Shown here: positions 10,001 to 19,993 of the stretch, one piece after another | Position numbering within the stretch: the first letter of the stretch is position 1 | Layout of the letters: every line of letters begins with the position of its first letter | Program-made: the position numbers and the translations under genes | The notes under the pieces: generated by a model | Told to the model about the DNA's origin: nothing | Database searches by the model: none | The model's input: the letters and a program-made list of their open reading frames with translations, nothing else | NCBI GenBank assembly: GCA_905250025.1 | Contig: CAJNOJ010000239.1 | Location: 62,001 to 126,000 of the forward strand | DNA: 64,000 nt | DNA from: Adineta ricciae | Taxonomy: Eukaryota > Rotifera > Eurotatoria > Adinetida > Adinetidae | Reading direction: 5' to 3'

Positions 10001-13000
10001 CAACTTACACCATGATAGCAAAGTTTGGAATTGGCCAATCGATTCGATTTTGCGGTGGTATTCGACTGAAATTAAACGATTACCGATGAAACAAACTCTT
10101 ACAGACAATCTTCAGTTAGTTGAACATATTCAAAGGAATGAGGATTGGTTAGGTTTGATGATAGCATTGTATGGTGGGCATGAAAACTTTGATATCCAAG
10201 CATCAATTTGCGAATATTATGAGACAGCTCAGTTTCTTAGCTTGAGCGATACCCAAAGAGCACCATTTATTTTTTATTACGAAAACAAGTGGGGCAAAGA
10301 TGATCCTGCTTATCAAATGGCTGTACATCTCGACACATTCCTAGCTAAAAAGAATTGGACTAATATACCAAGATTCAATCACGAGAAAATCTACAAAGAA
10401 TCGTTTTTAACATCAAGAATTATGAAACTGTTGCATGAACGAAGATCAGCATCGGATTTAATCGAAGAATTGAAAAAATTAATCGATACTAGAGACTTGT
10501 GTCTTACTTCGAAAATCGACGTCTTAATCGCCCTTGTTGCATTAGGAGTTTTTGATGTCGTCAATGTGGTTACAACAAATGCAGATGAAATATTGTTAAA
10601 AAGTTTTATCAAACGACTAGAACAATCAATTTCTGTTTTAAAAGATCCAGTTGCAAGATGGTCTTCATGTGTCGAGAAGTATCTTCTTACAATTTATAAC
10701 ATTTTCGAGTCAAACCCAACACAATGCTCTCTCAATTTTTCCGCATACTGTAAAATCTATCTTTCCTTAATAGTCTCCAGCGGTGGATTTCCAGTCGATA
10801 CATCGACGCTAGCTGCAACGATCGATGGAATTGAAAATAAATCTGATCTCTATGGTGAATATTTTTGTGAACAATTGACATCCGGTTCGGAGGGAGATGT
10901 AATGTATGGAATTCGCACGGTATCCAATACTTTGCAAAAAATGATGAAAAGCGATTTACTTATGCAATCCTTTCTGAAAACTAACGAAGCAATTCAGATT
11001 TACAGACCAGTTCGAGGATACCCATGGTCTACAGATCGATTCGTTTTTCAGTCGTTCGCGGAAAACGATATACCCATTGCATTTTTCAATTGCTTAGAAA
11101 ATCTACACACGAATCTCGCGTGTCTAATCGAAAGTATTTATGAAAAGTTCCTTGAAGAAGGATATTTCGATCAAAATCCGGACTTAATTCCGTTATTTAC
11201 ACTACTCATTTTCGGAATTATGTCGAAAGATCTAAACAAAACCAAGATTTATGAAAAATTGCTTCCTGAAATGTTCGATACAAAGAATGTCAAACAGCTG
11301 TTATTAGAAAAAATACAAACTATATGCAATCCTTATTACAAAGCGCGAGCGTTGTATCAGTTAGCTCAAGTTTATGATGTAAAATCATTTGCACTTCTCA
11401 ACGAATCGTTCAACTTAACCAACAAGATTTCCGACGCATGTCAAAAATTTCAAGTTCTGGAAAAAATTTATAATGTTCTTCATTATAAGGAAGTCAATCG
11501 AAATGAATTCAGTGAACGAATTGTAAGCAAGTTGATACTGACATGTGATTGTATAACGAACCTTCATGATCGAATTATTGCGCTGATAAGATTATCATTT
11601 TATCAATCAGGACCAATGCGAAAACAAAATATCATCAGTGCGTTAGAAATATTGAATCAAATGGATGAAAATGACGAAAAACTTCAATTGATTATCAAAT
11701 TGAAACCGTTGGTGGCTCTCTACGATGATCTCCAAGTACGACTTGATAGAATCGTTGATTGTTTGGAAAATAATATATCTAAGGACTTGGTTAACTCATT
11801 TTACGGTAGAATATTGAGTCTTGAGCAGTTCAAAAGTTCTTCACAGTATAAAGAAATGCAAACGTTATTTCGACTTGTTGCACGACTAAATGATGCGCAA
11901 TTAATGCTGAATAAAGGCAATACTTCAGATCAACTATGGCTTCGTTTGTACAAAGACGTTAATGATCAATCGACTATTGCAAAGATATTGGAAATGGGTG
12001 TAGAGAAAGAATTGTTTCTAACGCCACAGATTGCGATTATTATTGATGAATTAATTGAAAGGGGAGAAGAAGAGAAGATTTCAATTCTATTTCCATATAT
12101 CATCAAACCATCGAATGAAGTTTTACCGATTGTTCATCGATGGTCTACTAAGCATCCAAAGCGAAAACTTAATGAACTAGCGGTTTTGTTACTGGCAGAG
12201 CATCAGCATATTTTCGAATCAGCAATCGATACAACTATTCGTTTATTGGAAAATGACAATGATCAAATAAGATATCGAACTGAACGACTTTTTCAGCATC
12301 CAGATCGAAATCCTAATGAACCAAGTCGGAGTGCATCTGTCATTGGAGAGAAGACTTTACTAAAACTTATTCAGGAAATGCCAACGAAGGAACATATACC
12401 ACGTGTTCGAACTTTTCTCAGAAGTTTCTTCTTCGATCTTTTGTGGGACGATTATCATACCTTTCAACATTTACATGAAAACTTTCACAAATCCGAAAAC
12501 CAGCGAACGGTTCTTGCTAATAGGATTCAATTCGCCACGAGAGATTGTTGGAATACAATCATAGAAGCAGCGGAATCATCGCAAGATTCATTATATATCG
12601 AAAATATTCTCAATTTAACATTAGATCTAGTGGTAAATCATCAAGTTCTGGCAGACGACTGGGCGAGATTTGCGGACATATTATCAATGACGGATACAAG
12701 TCACTTTCGAGATCAGCGGTACTTCTCTTCGAACGAACGAGCAGTTATATATTTGATGATCAATGAGATTTGTGTTTCGACAAATCTTGACGATGACACA
12801 TATTTTATAAATCTGGAATCGAAAATTGCCAACGAATTGACAGTAACGGTTGACGAACTTGCTCGAAGTCGTTTCAATCAAGTTAAAGAGATTGGTCGTT
12901 GTACTTTTCGTGTTTCGACAAGAAATATTAATGAAATCGTATTAGGAATGTTAAGTGATATACCGATTACAACATCGATGATAGACAATTTACTTCAATG

Positions 13001-13658
13001 GTTATTACAAAAAATGTCGGATTTTCGAGGATTTAATGATTCAATATATTCATTGATGATCGGCGAAAGTTTATTGGCATTAGTTTCAGCATGTGTGCAA
13101 AAAGAAGATTATCTCTATCGAAAAGTAACAAATTCGCCGAAATTCAACAAGATTCTCTTGATTCAACTGTTGCAGAAAATGATTCACCACCATCCGTACT
13201 TTTTAGCGAGAGGTAGCGCTTTTGTTCTACTAGCAGCATTGGATTTATCCGATCATAAAGTGATTATCAACTCTTTAAATGTACTGTTCGATGAGAATTT
13301 GGTGAAAGACTATACGACGATTGGAATTCCTTTGATTCATTTGTCACCGAACGAGTTTATCGATGATTTATTGAAAATCTTAACGAATGAAAGTGCCATT
13401 AAAATTTATGAACTATTGAGAATCATCACACAGTTTGCTTTGGACGAGAAGATCGATGCCGATTGTAAATCAAAGATAATCGGTTACATAGTAAGAGAAA
13501 TCGGACAAGTACAAGCGAAGAAACCGGTGAATTATTACTACACTGACATCAGAATTCCATTTACTGCGACGTTAGAAAATGAGTTGTACAAAACATGGAT
13601 CAAAATACAAGGATTCTCAGGTAAAACTCAATATGCTGTCACAATCAATAATCAATGA
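7050..13658 (+). CDS. SIR2-NACHT (STAND NTPase) protein with long helical C-terminus, intronless
   Basis: A single open frame of 2202 residues. Residues 1 to about 260 form a SIR2-like domain: VLIFVGPDVSMY (consensus GAGVS altered to GPDVS), TTNFDLFLE, LHIYGHY where an HG pair is usual, and LLFIGYGTSIVDPSF. Residues about 440-620 form a NACHT ATPase: Walker A GHPGSGKTT, Walker B VLIIFEGLDEVP and sensor NRILITSR. The remaining roughly 1550 residues are helical-repeat-like with no recognised domain. By family knowledge, NACHT proteins oligomerise on sensing a ligand, and SIR2 domains in such fusions bind or hydrolyse NAD+. The same pairing occurs in bacterial anti-phage STAND systems. The catalytic His just before Gly appears to be Tyr, with His three residues upstream and one downstream of that pair, so activity is uncertain. 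Lack of introns contrasts with most neighbours and fits horizontal or retro-origin, which is unproven. Confidence 0.85.
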   Translation: MADDLHKLKQDIASNQVLIFVGPDVSMYTAYGAEKISFWNEILKSGLNQCYHMNKIDAKDFDASIQRLSSNFIDFDNHIVITDHIKYWLTEEINVYESWLTNNIRQLHVENPGLIETIKELQCPIFTTNFDLFLENVLNKKALTWNNYLTASDSLIDTKDYILHIYGHYKTPGSMIFNSADHRQLHQDEFVRSKFQSLIRGKTLLFIGYGTSIVDPSFSHLCKWIFDISSDHPPTVYKLVQANIRHAVFESIKEIYYGNTYEDLLFFIQSLSSFSILFRENLSFTDRKRNVREKYLNYLIDEYGHVSMFGYTDNDLSLPLESVYVELKFDPTHPSIKAMKTVEINEEFKRKVSSHGFFNATEKGKLIRAIAKRNDYNPETIYRDLMIDQWLNVLLTNREIFSDDEATTIRSKISDLKEVILEKNHLKEARQYQIREAYNEFKHFVILGHPGSGKTTISKWLVMNMAQQCLGKKNSLFDKIDISREKLPILIPIWKYVDQVKENSKKQKTTLLQFLYENVTLNSAAFTKEERNDLSALIIEMLIHGNVLIIFEGLDEVPAHVDRTDLMKDINTLLERPIDYDPRSGKLTHSLYEQKEINNTKDPTIGNRILITSRIEGNYFEDINFYIPRFTIQDMSNEALKLFCNSYTKCIRGSLIDEAKADQLYHEITQNKDIFQLAINPQLASVIAAVYNQYEDKLPEKRIDLYEKAIEKMIDRLVTSSLNEDRQLNATMLWSILQTIAEYLHSKVEGLSENNLRTIIHRCLHDLNEQHIDDFTSNLVDIFKYKVGLLNEFGYDSFRFIHRTFQEYLAAKSLLYRNGSVRLEDSIYENIRNKIDVPNWRVPLNMTFGILSKYHQHNGLFTGIFKRLLANEQTSGYSTLTVPFVIIDSLNDMYFASKDVEYELIRKLTYMLLCDYKNQSGFSRLKDHQNLLHSYFFKLKGKYEDVLESWFIEMLINGENIAPCASIVLQLQWYSSQFHEIFLHNLHHDSKVWNWPIDSILRWYSTEIKRLPMKQTLTDNLQLVEHIQRNEDWLGLMIALYGGHENFDIQASICEYYETAQFLSLSDTQRAPFIFYYENKWGKDDPAYQMAVHLDTFLAKKNWTNIPRFNHEKIYKESFLTSRIMKLLHERRSASDLIEELKKLIDTRDLCLTSKIDVLIALVALGVFDVVNVVTTNADEILLKSFIKRLEQSISVLKDPVARWSSCVEKYLLTIYNIFESNPTQCSLNFSAYCKIYLSLIVSSGGFPVDTSTLAATIDGIENKSDLYGEYFCEQLTSGSEGDVMYGIRTVSNTLQKMMKSDLLMQSFLKTNEAIQIYRPVRGYPWSTDRFVFQSFAENDIPIAFFNCLENLHTNLACLIESIYEKFLEEGYFDQNPDLIPLFTLLIFGIMSKDLNKTKIYEKLLPEMFDTKNVKQLLLEKIQTICNPYYKARALYQLAQVYDVKSFALLNESFNLTNKISDACQKFQVLEKIYNVLHYKEVNRNEFSERIVSKLILTCDCITNLHDRIIALIRLSFYQSGPMRKQNIISALEILNQMDENDEKLQLIIKLKPLVALYDDLQVRLDRIVDCLENNISKDLVNSFYGRILSLEQFKSSSQYKEMQTLFRLVARLNDAQLMLNKGNTSDQLWLRLYKDVNDQSTIAKILEMGVEKELFLTPQIAIIIDELIERGEEEKISILFPYIIKPSNEVLPIVHRWSTKHPKRKLNELAVLLLAEHQHIFESAIDTTIRLLENDNDQIRYRTERLFQHPDRNPNEPSRSASVIGEKTLLKLIQEMPTKEHIPRVRTFLRSFFFDLLWDDYHTFQHLHENFHKSENQRTVLANRIQFATRDCWNTIIEAAESSQDSLYIENILNLTLDLVVNHQVLADDWARFADILSMTDTSHFRDQRYFSSNERAVIYLMINEICVSTNLDDDTYFINLESKIANELTVTVDELARSRFNQVKEIGRCTFRVSTRNINEIVLGMLSDIPITTSMIDNLLQWLLQKMSDFRGFNDSIYSLMIGESLLALVSACVQKEDYLYRKVTNSPKFNKILLIQLLQKMIHHHPYFLARGSAFVLLAALDLSDHKVIINSLNVLFDENLVKDYTTIGIPLIHLSPNEFIDDLLKILTNESAIKIYELLRIITQFALDEKIDADCKSKIIGYIVREIGQVQAKKPVNYYYTDIRIPFTATLENELYKTWIKIQGFSGKTQYAVTINNQ

Positions 13659-13710
13659 CAAAATTCGTTTCAATGAGAATGGAAAAGATATTATGTACTT
13701 TTTTTTGTCA

Positions 13711-15687
13711 CTAAAATAACATTCCTTTCCGAATAAACCCGAATTTCACATGAAGAATTATCCGTTCGATCGCACACTTCTTTGACGCTGCGATTGATTC
13801 AGTCAAGTGTTTTTGACAGATATCCTCGATGGATCGACTAAAACTACCGCCCTTCCCCATTTTTGGTCGCATATAGCCATTGGAATGAGTCTCTAGTATA
13901 CTGTAGAGCTGAACTAATCGAACATACTCGATGCGTAAATCAAATGTATCACAAATGTCATTTTTGTTTTTGGAATCTTCTTTCACTGCGAGTCGATAAT
14001 GCGTCTCATCGATTTCTATTTGACAAAAAAAGCCAATGAAACCATACGTTACGAAACAATGAATATCTAGTTCATGTTTGATACGTCGTCGGAAACTGAC
14101 TGGTTCATGACGCAAGTTGTTTGAGTAACTTAATCAAGTTTCCTAAAGTGACCAACGCATCTCGACATAAATGAAATAAATTAAAATCGGACGATGTTTT
14201 CGGTTGAAGTAAAGTTTGATCGGTTAATTCCTTTTTCAATTGATTCTGTATCGACTGTAACACATGCATATTTTCACTAGCCGACGATTCGATCGAGTTC
14301 AGTGTTTCGATTGATGACACGATCAGTTCTTGAAACGATGCAGTGCACTCAGATTTTACTACAGATAGCAAACGATTGAATAGTTTTACTAACTGAAATA
14401 CAATCGAATGAACGGAAATTTCATGTTCAAGTCCAACGTACGGTTTGTAACGTTCTTTCGGCTTCTTCGTAAGATACATTTGTCGACGAAACCGATTCGA
14501 TTTGAATAATTTCGATGTTTGTGTCCGATGCATCGATATTTTCCCTCTTGACAGATCTCGAGCAACAAACTTGAAGCACCTAAAGATGGATTATTTCGAG
14601 AGAGAGATATTTGTCAAAGAAGTCCCACTTGAACATTATTGTACAACTGAGAGAACGAATTGAAAACCGTAACGAACAATGGAAGTTGATGAAACTTGTC
14701 TCGATTTTCATGAAAGAGTGACTTGGTCGATTCGAACGTTTGACAAACGTTATTTAATTGATCGAGATGAGTCGAGAGCTGGTCTGATCGTTGAAGACTT
14801 TGTTGTAGCGGGATAATTATTCCGAAAACATAACCATAAATAACGCAGATCTTTTCGTAGATCTGTTGGTGTATTCGATTCGAACGGTCTTGATCGACCA
14901 GCTGACGAGCTTTTTGCATCAATTCGTTTATCGAGTCGTTGAACGAATATTCTAAATGCATAGAAGATCATTTCACATGAAAATATTTGAAGCTGTGATT
15001 ACCAATCGATAATCTAGAAGAAAACCATAAGCATACATGGTGATATTCAATTGATTTCTTACTTATATGGTTCTTCGTGTGAACGAGATTCTTCTTCATT
15101 CGGCGGGATGTCATTTGTAGTTGTTGTTGTTGTCGTCGTAGATGGTGGTGGTGGTAAATCATCATCTATTGAAACAAATAAACTGTAGAAGGCTGAATGA
15201 GAGTGATTTCTTACCTTTGTGAGTGCATAAATAAACAACAATGTTGTTTCCATGCAATCCATTTCGATTAATGTATTCACGGAATGTTCTGTATTGAGAT
15301 GCATCGATTCGTTGTCTTTGAAAATCGTACAGATAGGTTTGATTCTGCTTGTGACCTATAAAAAAATACAGGAATAGTATCATTCAGTGTAATCATCTTA
15401 CGTAGGTTATAAACCTTGAGAAGCTCTTGATGAACATCGCGAAAATTCATTTGCCCATGACGCCATTGACAAAGCCGAGTGCCGCCACCACATTTCAGAT
15501 CCACCGTTTTGATCGTACCATTGCTGTTCAGAACAAGACGACCACAACGAAATTTCTTTCTCGGTTGATATTTTCTCGGACGGTTAGGCATGGTTTTCTT
15601 TCGTTTCTTTGTCTGATGAAAATGTGCTAGCTTATCTAAAACCCTTTTCTTCTTTATTCGATTTAACAGAACGAAAGAATGCGTCAT
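13711..15687 (-). CDS. Unrecognised multi-exon protein, convergent with SIR2-NACHT
   Basis: About six exons on the minus strand joined by short introns. The likely start is ATG at 15591 (MPNRPRKYQPRKK); an in-frame ATG at 15687 is possible. The N-terminal part is basic, with RLCQWRHGQMNFRDVHQELLK. A second exon encodes RTFREYINRNGLHGNNIVVY. Then follows a Pro/Thr low-complexity tract (PPPPSTTTTTTTT) and Glu-rich stretch, then long helical segments (LQQSLQRSDQLSTHLDQL) suggestive of coiled coil. The last two exons need an intron near 14088-14148 (acceptor CCAGTCAG) to keep frame. The C-terminus includes FIGFFCQIEIDETHYRLAV. No domain was recognised. The stop lies only about 50 bp from the SIR2-NACHT stop, so the two genes are convergent. 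Confidence 0.6.
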
Positions 15688-16104
15688 TCTGAAGCAAATG
15701 ATAAAACTCCTTTAGATACACTATTCATCTATAATTACGAATTGTAGAAAATGTTTGGAACGACAAAATAACAATGCATTTTCTCGCCATGTTTAGTGTA
15801 ATATTTCTAACGCCAATAACCATAATGGTTACACATATATCAACAAATTTGTCATTTGTTTGCATCGCTACATGTGTATCATCTGTTTCTAGTGGAACGC
15901 AAAGATTATAGTGCAAGAAATCACCTCGGTCAACCACGTGATAGATCTTTTATACTTATACAAATCAGTTTGTTCTTACGAAAACAATTTTTTTCGTTAA
16001 TTTAAGTATGAATGTTTATCTAACTACAACTTTACTGTTTTCTTTTTACTTGTGGTATTTGTCATTTGCTCTTTCTTTCCATTTTCAAATACCGCACAGT
16101 ATCA
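15688..16104. other. Divergent intergenic region
   Basis: This spacer separates the minus-strand unknown gene from the ARM-TIR-SAM gene. It contains no open frame of note. A splice-acceptor-like CCGCACAG ends at 16099, five bases before the ATG at 16105, so the TIR gene may have a 5' UTR intron. Confidence 0.3.
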
Positions 16105-18438
16105 ATGGAGTCTCTCGATCAACTTACACAATCCTTCGATGCAATAATTACAAAATATGATGAAAAGAGCAATTCATTCACAGATCTATCTTCATTAAAG
16201 GATTTCTTACAATTGATTTCCCACTCCAATGAAAAACATCTGTACGAGTCCGATTTGCTTCATCATCGTCTATTTGTTATTCTTCGCGATTGGTATTTGA
16301 AACTTCTACGGCATTGGCGACTTGACACACTATCAAACGATGAACAATTGTCTTTTATTTTCGAAATGATACCAAACCTGTTCATTAAAATGTCCAATCA
16401 CATATCCGAAAAGAATCTGTCAACTCTAAGAGAACTTATCTTTCACCAGCCATTAATCAATGAATTAAACATTTGTTTAGAAGAAATAGCATCAAGCGGA
16501 AAATATCTCCAAGATTCTCAAATCAAATCTCTTGATAACATCTTTCGAGCCATTCAACGATTACAACGGCACAGATCCGATACGAAGGTAGACGCTTGTC
16601 TCACAAGGTTATTTGACAATATTGTGAAATGTATTTGTTCACCATCATTCATCGACATGTTTATTCACTCCACTACACAAGAGAATGACGGACCCGGACA
16701 AAAATTTCTCTTACACACATGTACGGACTATATTTATTCACACCCAACTGATCAACAACATAAACAAAGTTTAATTGATATTCGCCGATCACTTTTACAA
16801 CCATTTTCACAATGGTTAATTCAGCAGTCTTCATCGTATCAACTATGGAATCTGCGAATGACAGTCATCTTACGCCAACTATGTTTCATTCTTACCCTTA
16901 GCCTTCAACTGAATCGATCAGTCGACCTCGATAAGGATACATTCGATCAATATTGCCGATTGATCGATTCATTTCTAAATATTCTCCAATCAATTATACA
17001 AACAGAAAACTTGATCAATAATAAAATAGCTTTATCTTTGATGGGAACATTGACACCAAATCTTTATACAATGACATTATCAGGCCAATTGGAAAGGTAC
17101 ATTAAAAACAAACATATAACATCATTAGTTTTAAAATTAGCCGATATCGAGAATGATGAAATTCAGTTGAATGCATTTCGAATTCTTTCGATAATCATCA
17201 CTGAACAAGATGCAAACAATACTTCAAATGCCATGAATATTGCAGATCTATTCATGAAATTTCTTAGTAAAGTAATCGATGATCAGAATCAAATGTTAAA
17301 GTTTTACAATTTACTTCGTTGTCTGAAACGTGAGTCTTCTTACACATAGAGCTCCATTGAATCTTTCTCCTCACATAGATTTAATTCAATACGATCCAAT
17401 CAAAGATGAGCTCGTCAAACAGAATGGTATTCCATTACTTGTCCGTTGTGCTACGGATATTAAATTCAAACCTCTCCAAGTGCAACAACCTGCTTTGGAG
17501 ATTCTTCTGACTTTAACGTTCAACGAACATGCATATCGTCAATTGAAACAGAATCTTCCTCAAATCAAGCCGTTAATATCATCGCCGCATCAAGGTGTTA
17601 GCCGAGTTGTGGATGGTCTTCTATGGAGATTAGAAACTCAAGAGAAGCGACTTGTTAGTAAAGGCAATACTTGGAAATATGACGTGATGATTTCATATTC
17701 TCATTCGGATAAAGAATTGGTTTATCGAATTTATGATCAGTTGATCAAAGATGACGTACGGGTTTGGATGGATCGTGATGAGACGTTTGGCACAACGATG
17801 ATTACGAAGGCGGATGCTATTGATCAATCAAACTATATTCTCATCTGTGTCTCTGATGAATACAAAGAGAATTTGTATTGCCGATGTGAAGCGACGTATG
17901 CGGCTGATCGTCACTGTCAAATTACTCCATTGATTTTAACATTAAATGCTCATCCCGATGGATGGTTATCGGATGTTATTCGTCGTAAAAGTTATATTGA
18001 TTTCGTCGTCTTAGATTTTGATTTAGCTTACAAAACATTAAGAAGTGAACTGTGTTCGGTAGAAATTCATCTACCCAAAAACGACATACGATCCGTTCGA
18101 GCGAAAACGTAATTTCTTCAATTTATTTTTCATTCCGACAAACTTTTCTTCATTATAGTGAATATCCAGAAACGATTGAGCAATGGACAAATGAAGATGT
18201 AAGAGAATTTTTGCAAGAATATCAATTTGATTGTTTATTACCAGTTATCTCACCGATGAATGGATGTCTTCTAAACGACTTGTTTACAATGTGCCGACAA
18301 AACCGTGAATCAATGTTTCATACAATAAAAAATGAAATTTTAGCGCTGAATAAACATGCACAACCATTGACACTCTATATTTATCTACGTTTTTTGAATG
18401 AGATTCAGAAATACGTCACAAAAGCTGTTTATTACTAG
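16105..18438 (+). CDS. ARM-TIR-SAM protein (SARM1-like domains in a different order)
   Basis: Three exons: 16105-17329, 17379-18108 and 18159-18438, with GT..AG introns of 49 and 50 nt. The first roughly 500 residues are helical armadillo-like repeats (MESLDQLTQSFDAIITKY onward; IPLLVRCATDIKFKPLQVQQ near the end). A TIR domain follows: KYDVMISYSHSDKELVYRI, VRVWMDRDE, NYILICVSDEYKEN and YCRCEATYA, where the Glu is at the position of the NADase catalytic residue. The last exon has a SAM-like domain (WTNEDVREFLQEYQFD). TIR domains of the SARM1 type hydrolyse NAD+, and ARM repeats inhibit them. SARM1 has ARM-SAM-SAM-TIR order; here SAM is C-terminal. ATG at 16066 is an alternative start. Function is inferred from domains. 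Confidence 0.85.
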
Positions 18439-18702
18439 TTTCCAATCGATCAAATTCGTTCCCGCATTTTTTCTTCTTGCTAAAATAAATAGATTATTTA
18501 CAAAATCCAGAAGCTTAGATTGATACGAAACAAACTTCGCATGTTGTTTTGAAAGATCACACTTACTAGTGGATAGCATAAAAAGTGCATATGTACTTTT
18601 TACCTTCAATATAAGGTCGTGCAGTAGGTCGCCGTATGTCAAAAAAAAACAGTGACTTTCACAGTGTTTCTCTGTTTTATTCATTGCTGTTATTCTAGTA
18701 CA

Positions 18703-19060
18703 ATGCCTCTTCTACTGTGCGGTTCCTGGTAAACATGTGATAACAAGATATGGTGTGAAGGATTCGATGTGGACACTGGATTATCGTACAGGCGCTGACT
18801 ATGCTTGTCCCATTAATACGAATGTTGTTGCAACCAGAGATGGCGTAGTTAACGATTTAACTTAGGACACAGGATTAGGTATTCATGTTATCAGTGAATC
18901 AAAAGATGTCAACGGCAAGCCAATTCGACATGTTTAAGCACATCTGAGTAAGAAACTAATCAAAACTGATCAAGAAACAGTTAAAAGTGGTAATACAGGA
19001 CAATTGACTGGACCTCATGTTCACTACGCCGAATGTGTATCACTGTTTGATTATGCCTGA
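18703..19060 (+). pseudogene. Broken M23 family (lysostaphin-type) peptidase gene of bacterial type
   Basis: One frame reads like the LytM/M23 zinc endopeptidase core: PGKHVITRYGVKDSMW, then RTGADYACPINTNVVATRDG, then DTGLGIHV, and GPHVHYAEC with the HxH zinc ligands. Two in-frame stops (TAG at 18863, TAA at 18935) break it. The first zinc-ligand motif, normally HxGxD, is RTGAD. Intact enzymes cut peptidoglycan cross-bridges and are of bacterial origin; bdelloids are known to carry many bacterial genes. There is no signal peptide at the visible start. It lies downstream of the TIR gene on the same strand. The interval 18439-18702 holds nothing else recognisable. Confidence 0.75.
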
Positions 19061-19405
19061 GTCATATAATGCTTTTTTTCTGCTACTCCATTTTACTTCA
19101 ATGATGACAACACTAAATCTTCAGATCGTTCATAAGATTGTAGAACTTTCATTCCCTCTCAGTCATCTATTGCGTATAAAAGTTCTTCAATTCACTACTC
19201 CTGCATTTACAGTTAAAAAAAATAAAGTCGAATATTAGAGTTGATCAATAGCACGAAGTTAATGCGATTTATTCGAGATTAATGAGTAAAAGGATCAGGA
19301 TTTTGTAAACGGAAAGAAATGAAGAACATAATGTTAGAATATTATTTTTCTTCACACGATTCGTTCTCCTTTTTGATTTATTCTCCCTAAAACAATCAAA
19401 CATTC
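19061..19405. other. Spacer
   Basis: AT-rich sequence with no supported gene. The portion after about 19320 (ATTTTTCTTCACACGATTCG..) resembles the 3' flank of the third SKP1-like copy near 21985, so the duplication unit of these copies extends into the 3' flank. Confidence 0.4.
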
Positions 19406-19993
19406 CTAATATTCAAAGATTTCAATTCGGAAGAAACGTACTTCTTGTGGTGTGAAATTATTCTTGGTATTGAATTGACGACGAATTTCTTCTGGTGTTC
19501 TGCCTTTGATCGTGTTTGCAACTGTTTTACAGGTAACGTCGAGGAGACCTTTGATATCTAAGTAATTGGCCGCCAAGATCAGCTCGAAGAGTGTATCTGG
19601 GCCAACTCTAAGGAAATCTTGATCCCATGATGATATATCCGAAAAATTCTTTTCCGGATTCTCATCGTCTTCTGTTAGGGGTGGATCATCCATGTGATGT
19701 GTTAACCATTGAAGAATCTTTAGTGTAAACAGTAAGAGCGGAAAATAATGAAATCCAATTCATATTTACCTTTTTCAAAATTGCAGAATTAACATTTGGT
19801 AATGGAATCACATCATCTTCTACACCCGAATTGTAATCTAATTATGAAATGCCATTCACTTGTGATTAAGTTCTACATTTGCCTACTCACTTTTAAGTAC
19901 TTCTGATTGTTGGAGAACTTGAGGGTCAACCTCAAAGATATCGCCCTCATTGGATTGTAATTTGATCATATTTGAATCCATCGAAGAAGCCAT
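19406..19993 (-). CDS. SKP1: SKP1-like SCF adaptor, copy 1
   Basis: Three exons on minus: start ATG at 19993 ([20 protein letters not shown]), a middle exon ([17 protein letters not shown]) and a last exon of 19406 to about 19730 ([53 protein letters not shown]). Introns are 50-53 nt. This covers the BTB/POZ-like fold and the SKP1 dimerisation helices, about 160 residues as usual. SKP1 links cullin-1 to F-box proteins. The C-terminal tail after NNFTPQEV is [10 protein letters not shown] instead of the usual charged tail ending in NEWCEEK. An F-box/LRR gene lies at 40-43 kb in the same window. Confidence 0.9.

Noticed and set aside
1807-18438. Interpretation as a prokaryotic short-Argonaute operon
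   Set aside because: The PIWI gene is a eukaryotic PIWI-clade protein with PAZ and introns, and the SIR2 and TIR genes lack an APAZ domain; only the analogy is retained as a hypothesis.
18385-18684. Minus-strand frame over the end of the TIR gene
   Set aside because: Overlaps the supported SAM-like exon in antisense; no recognisable features.
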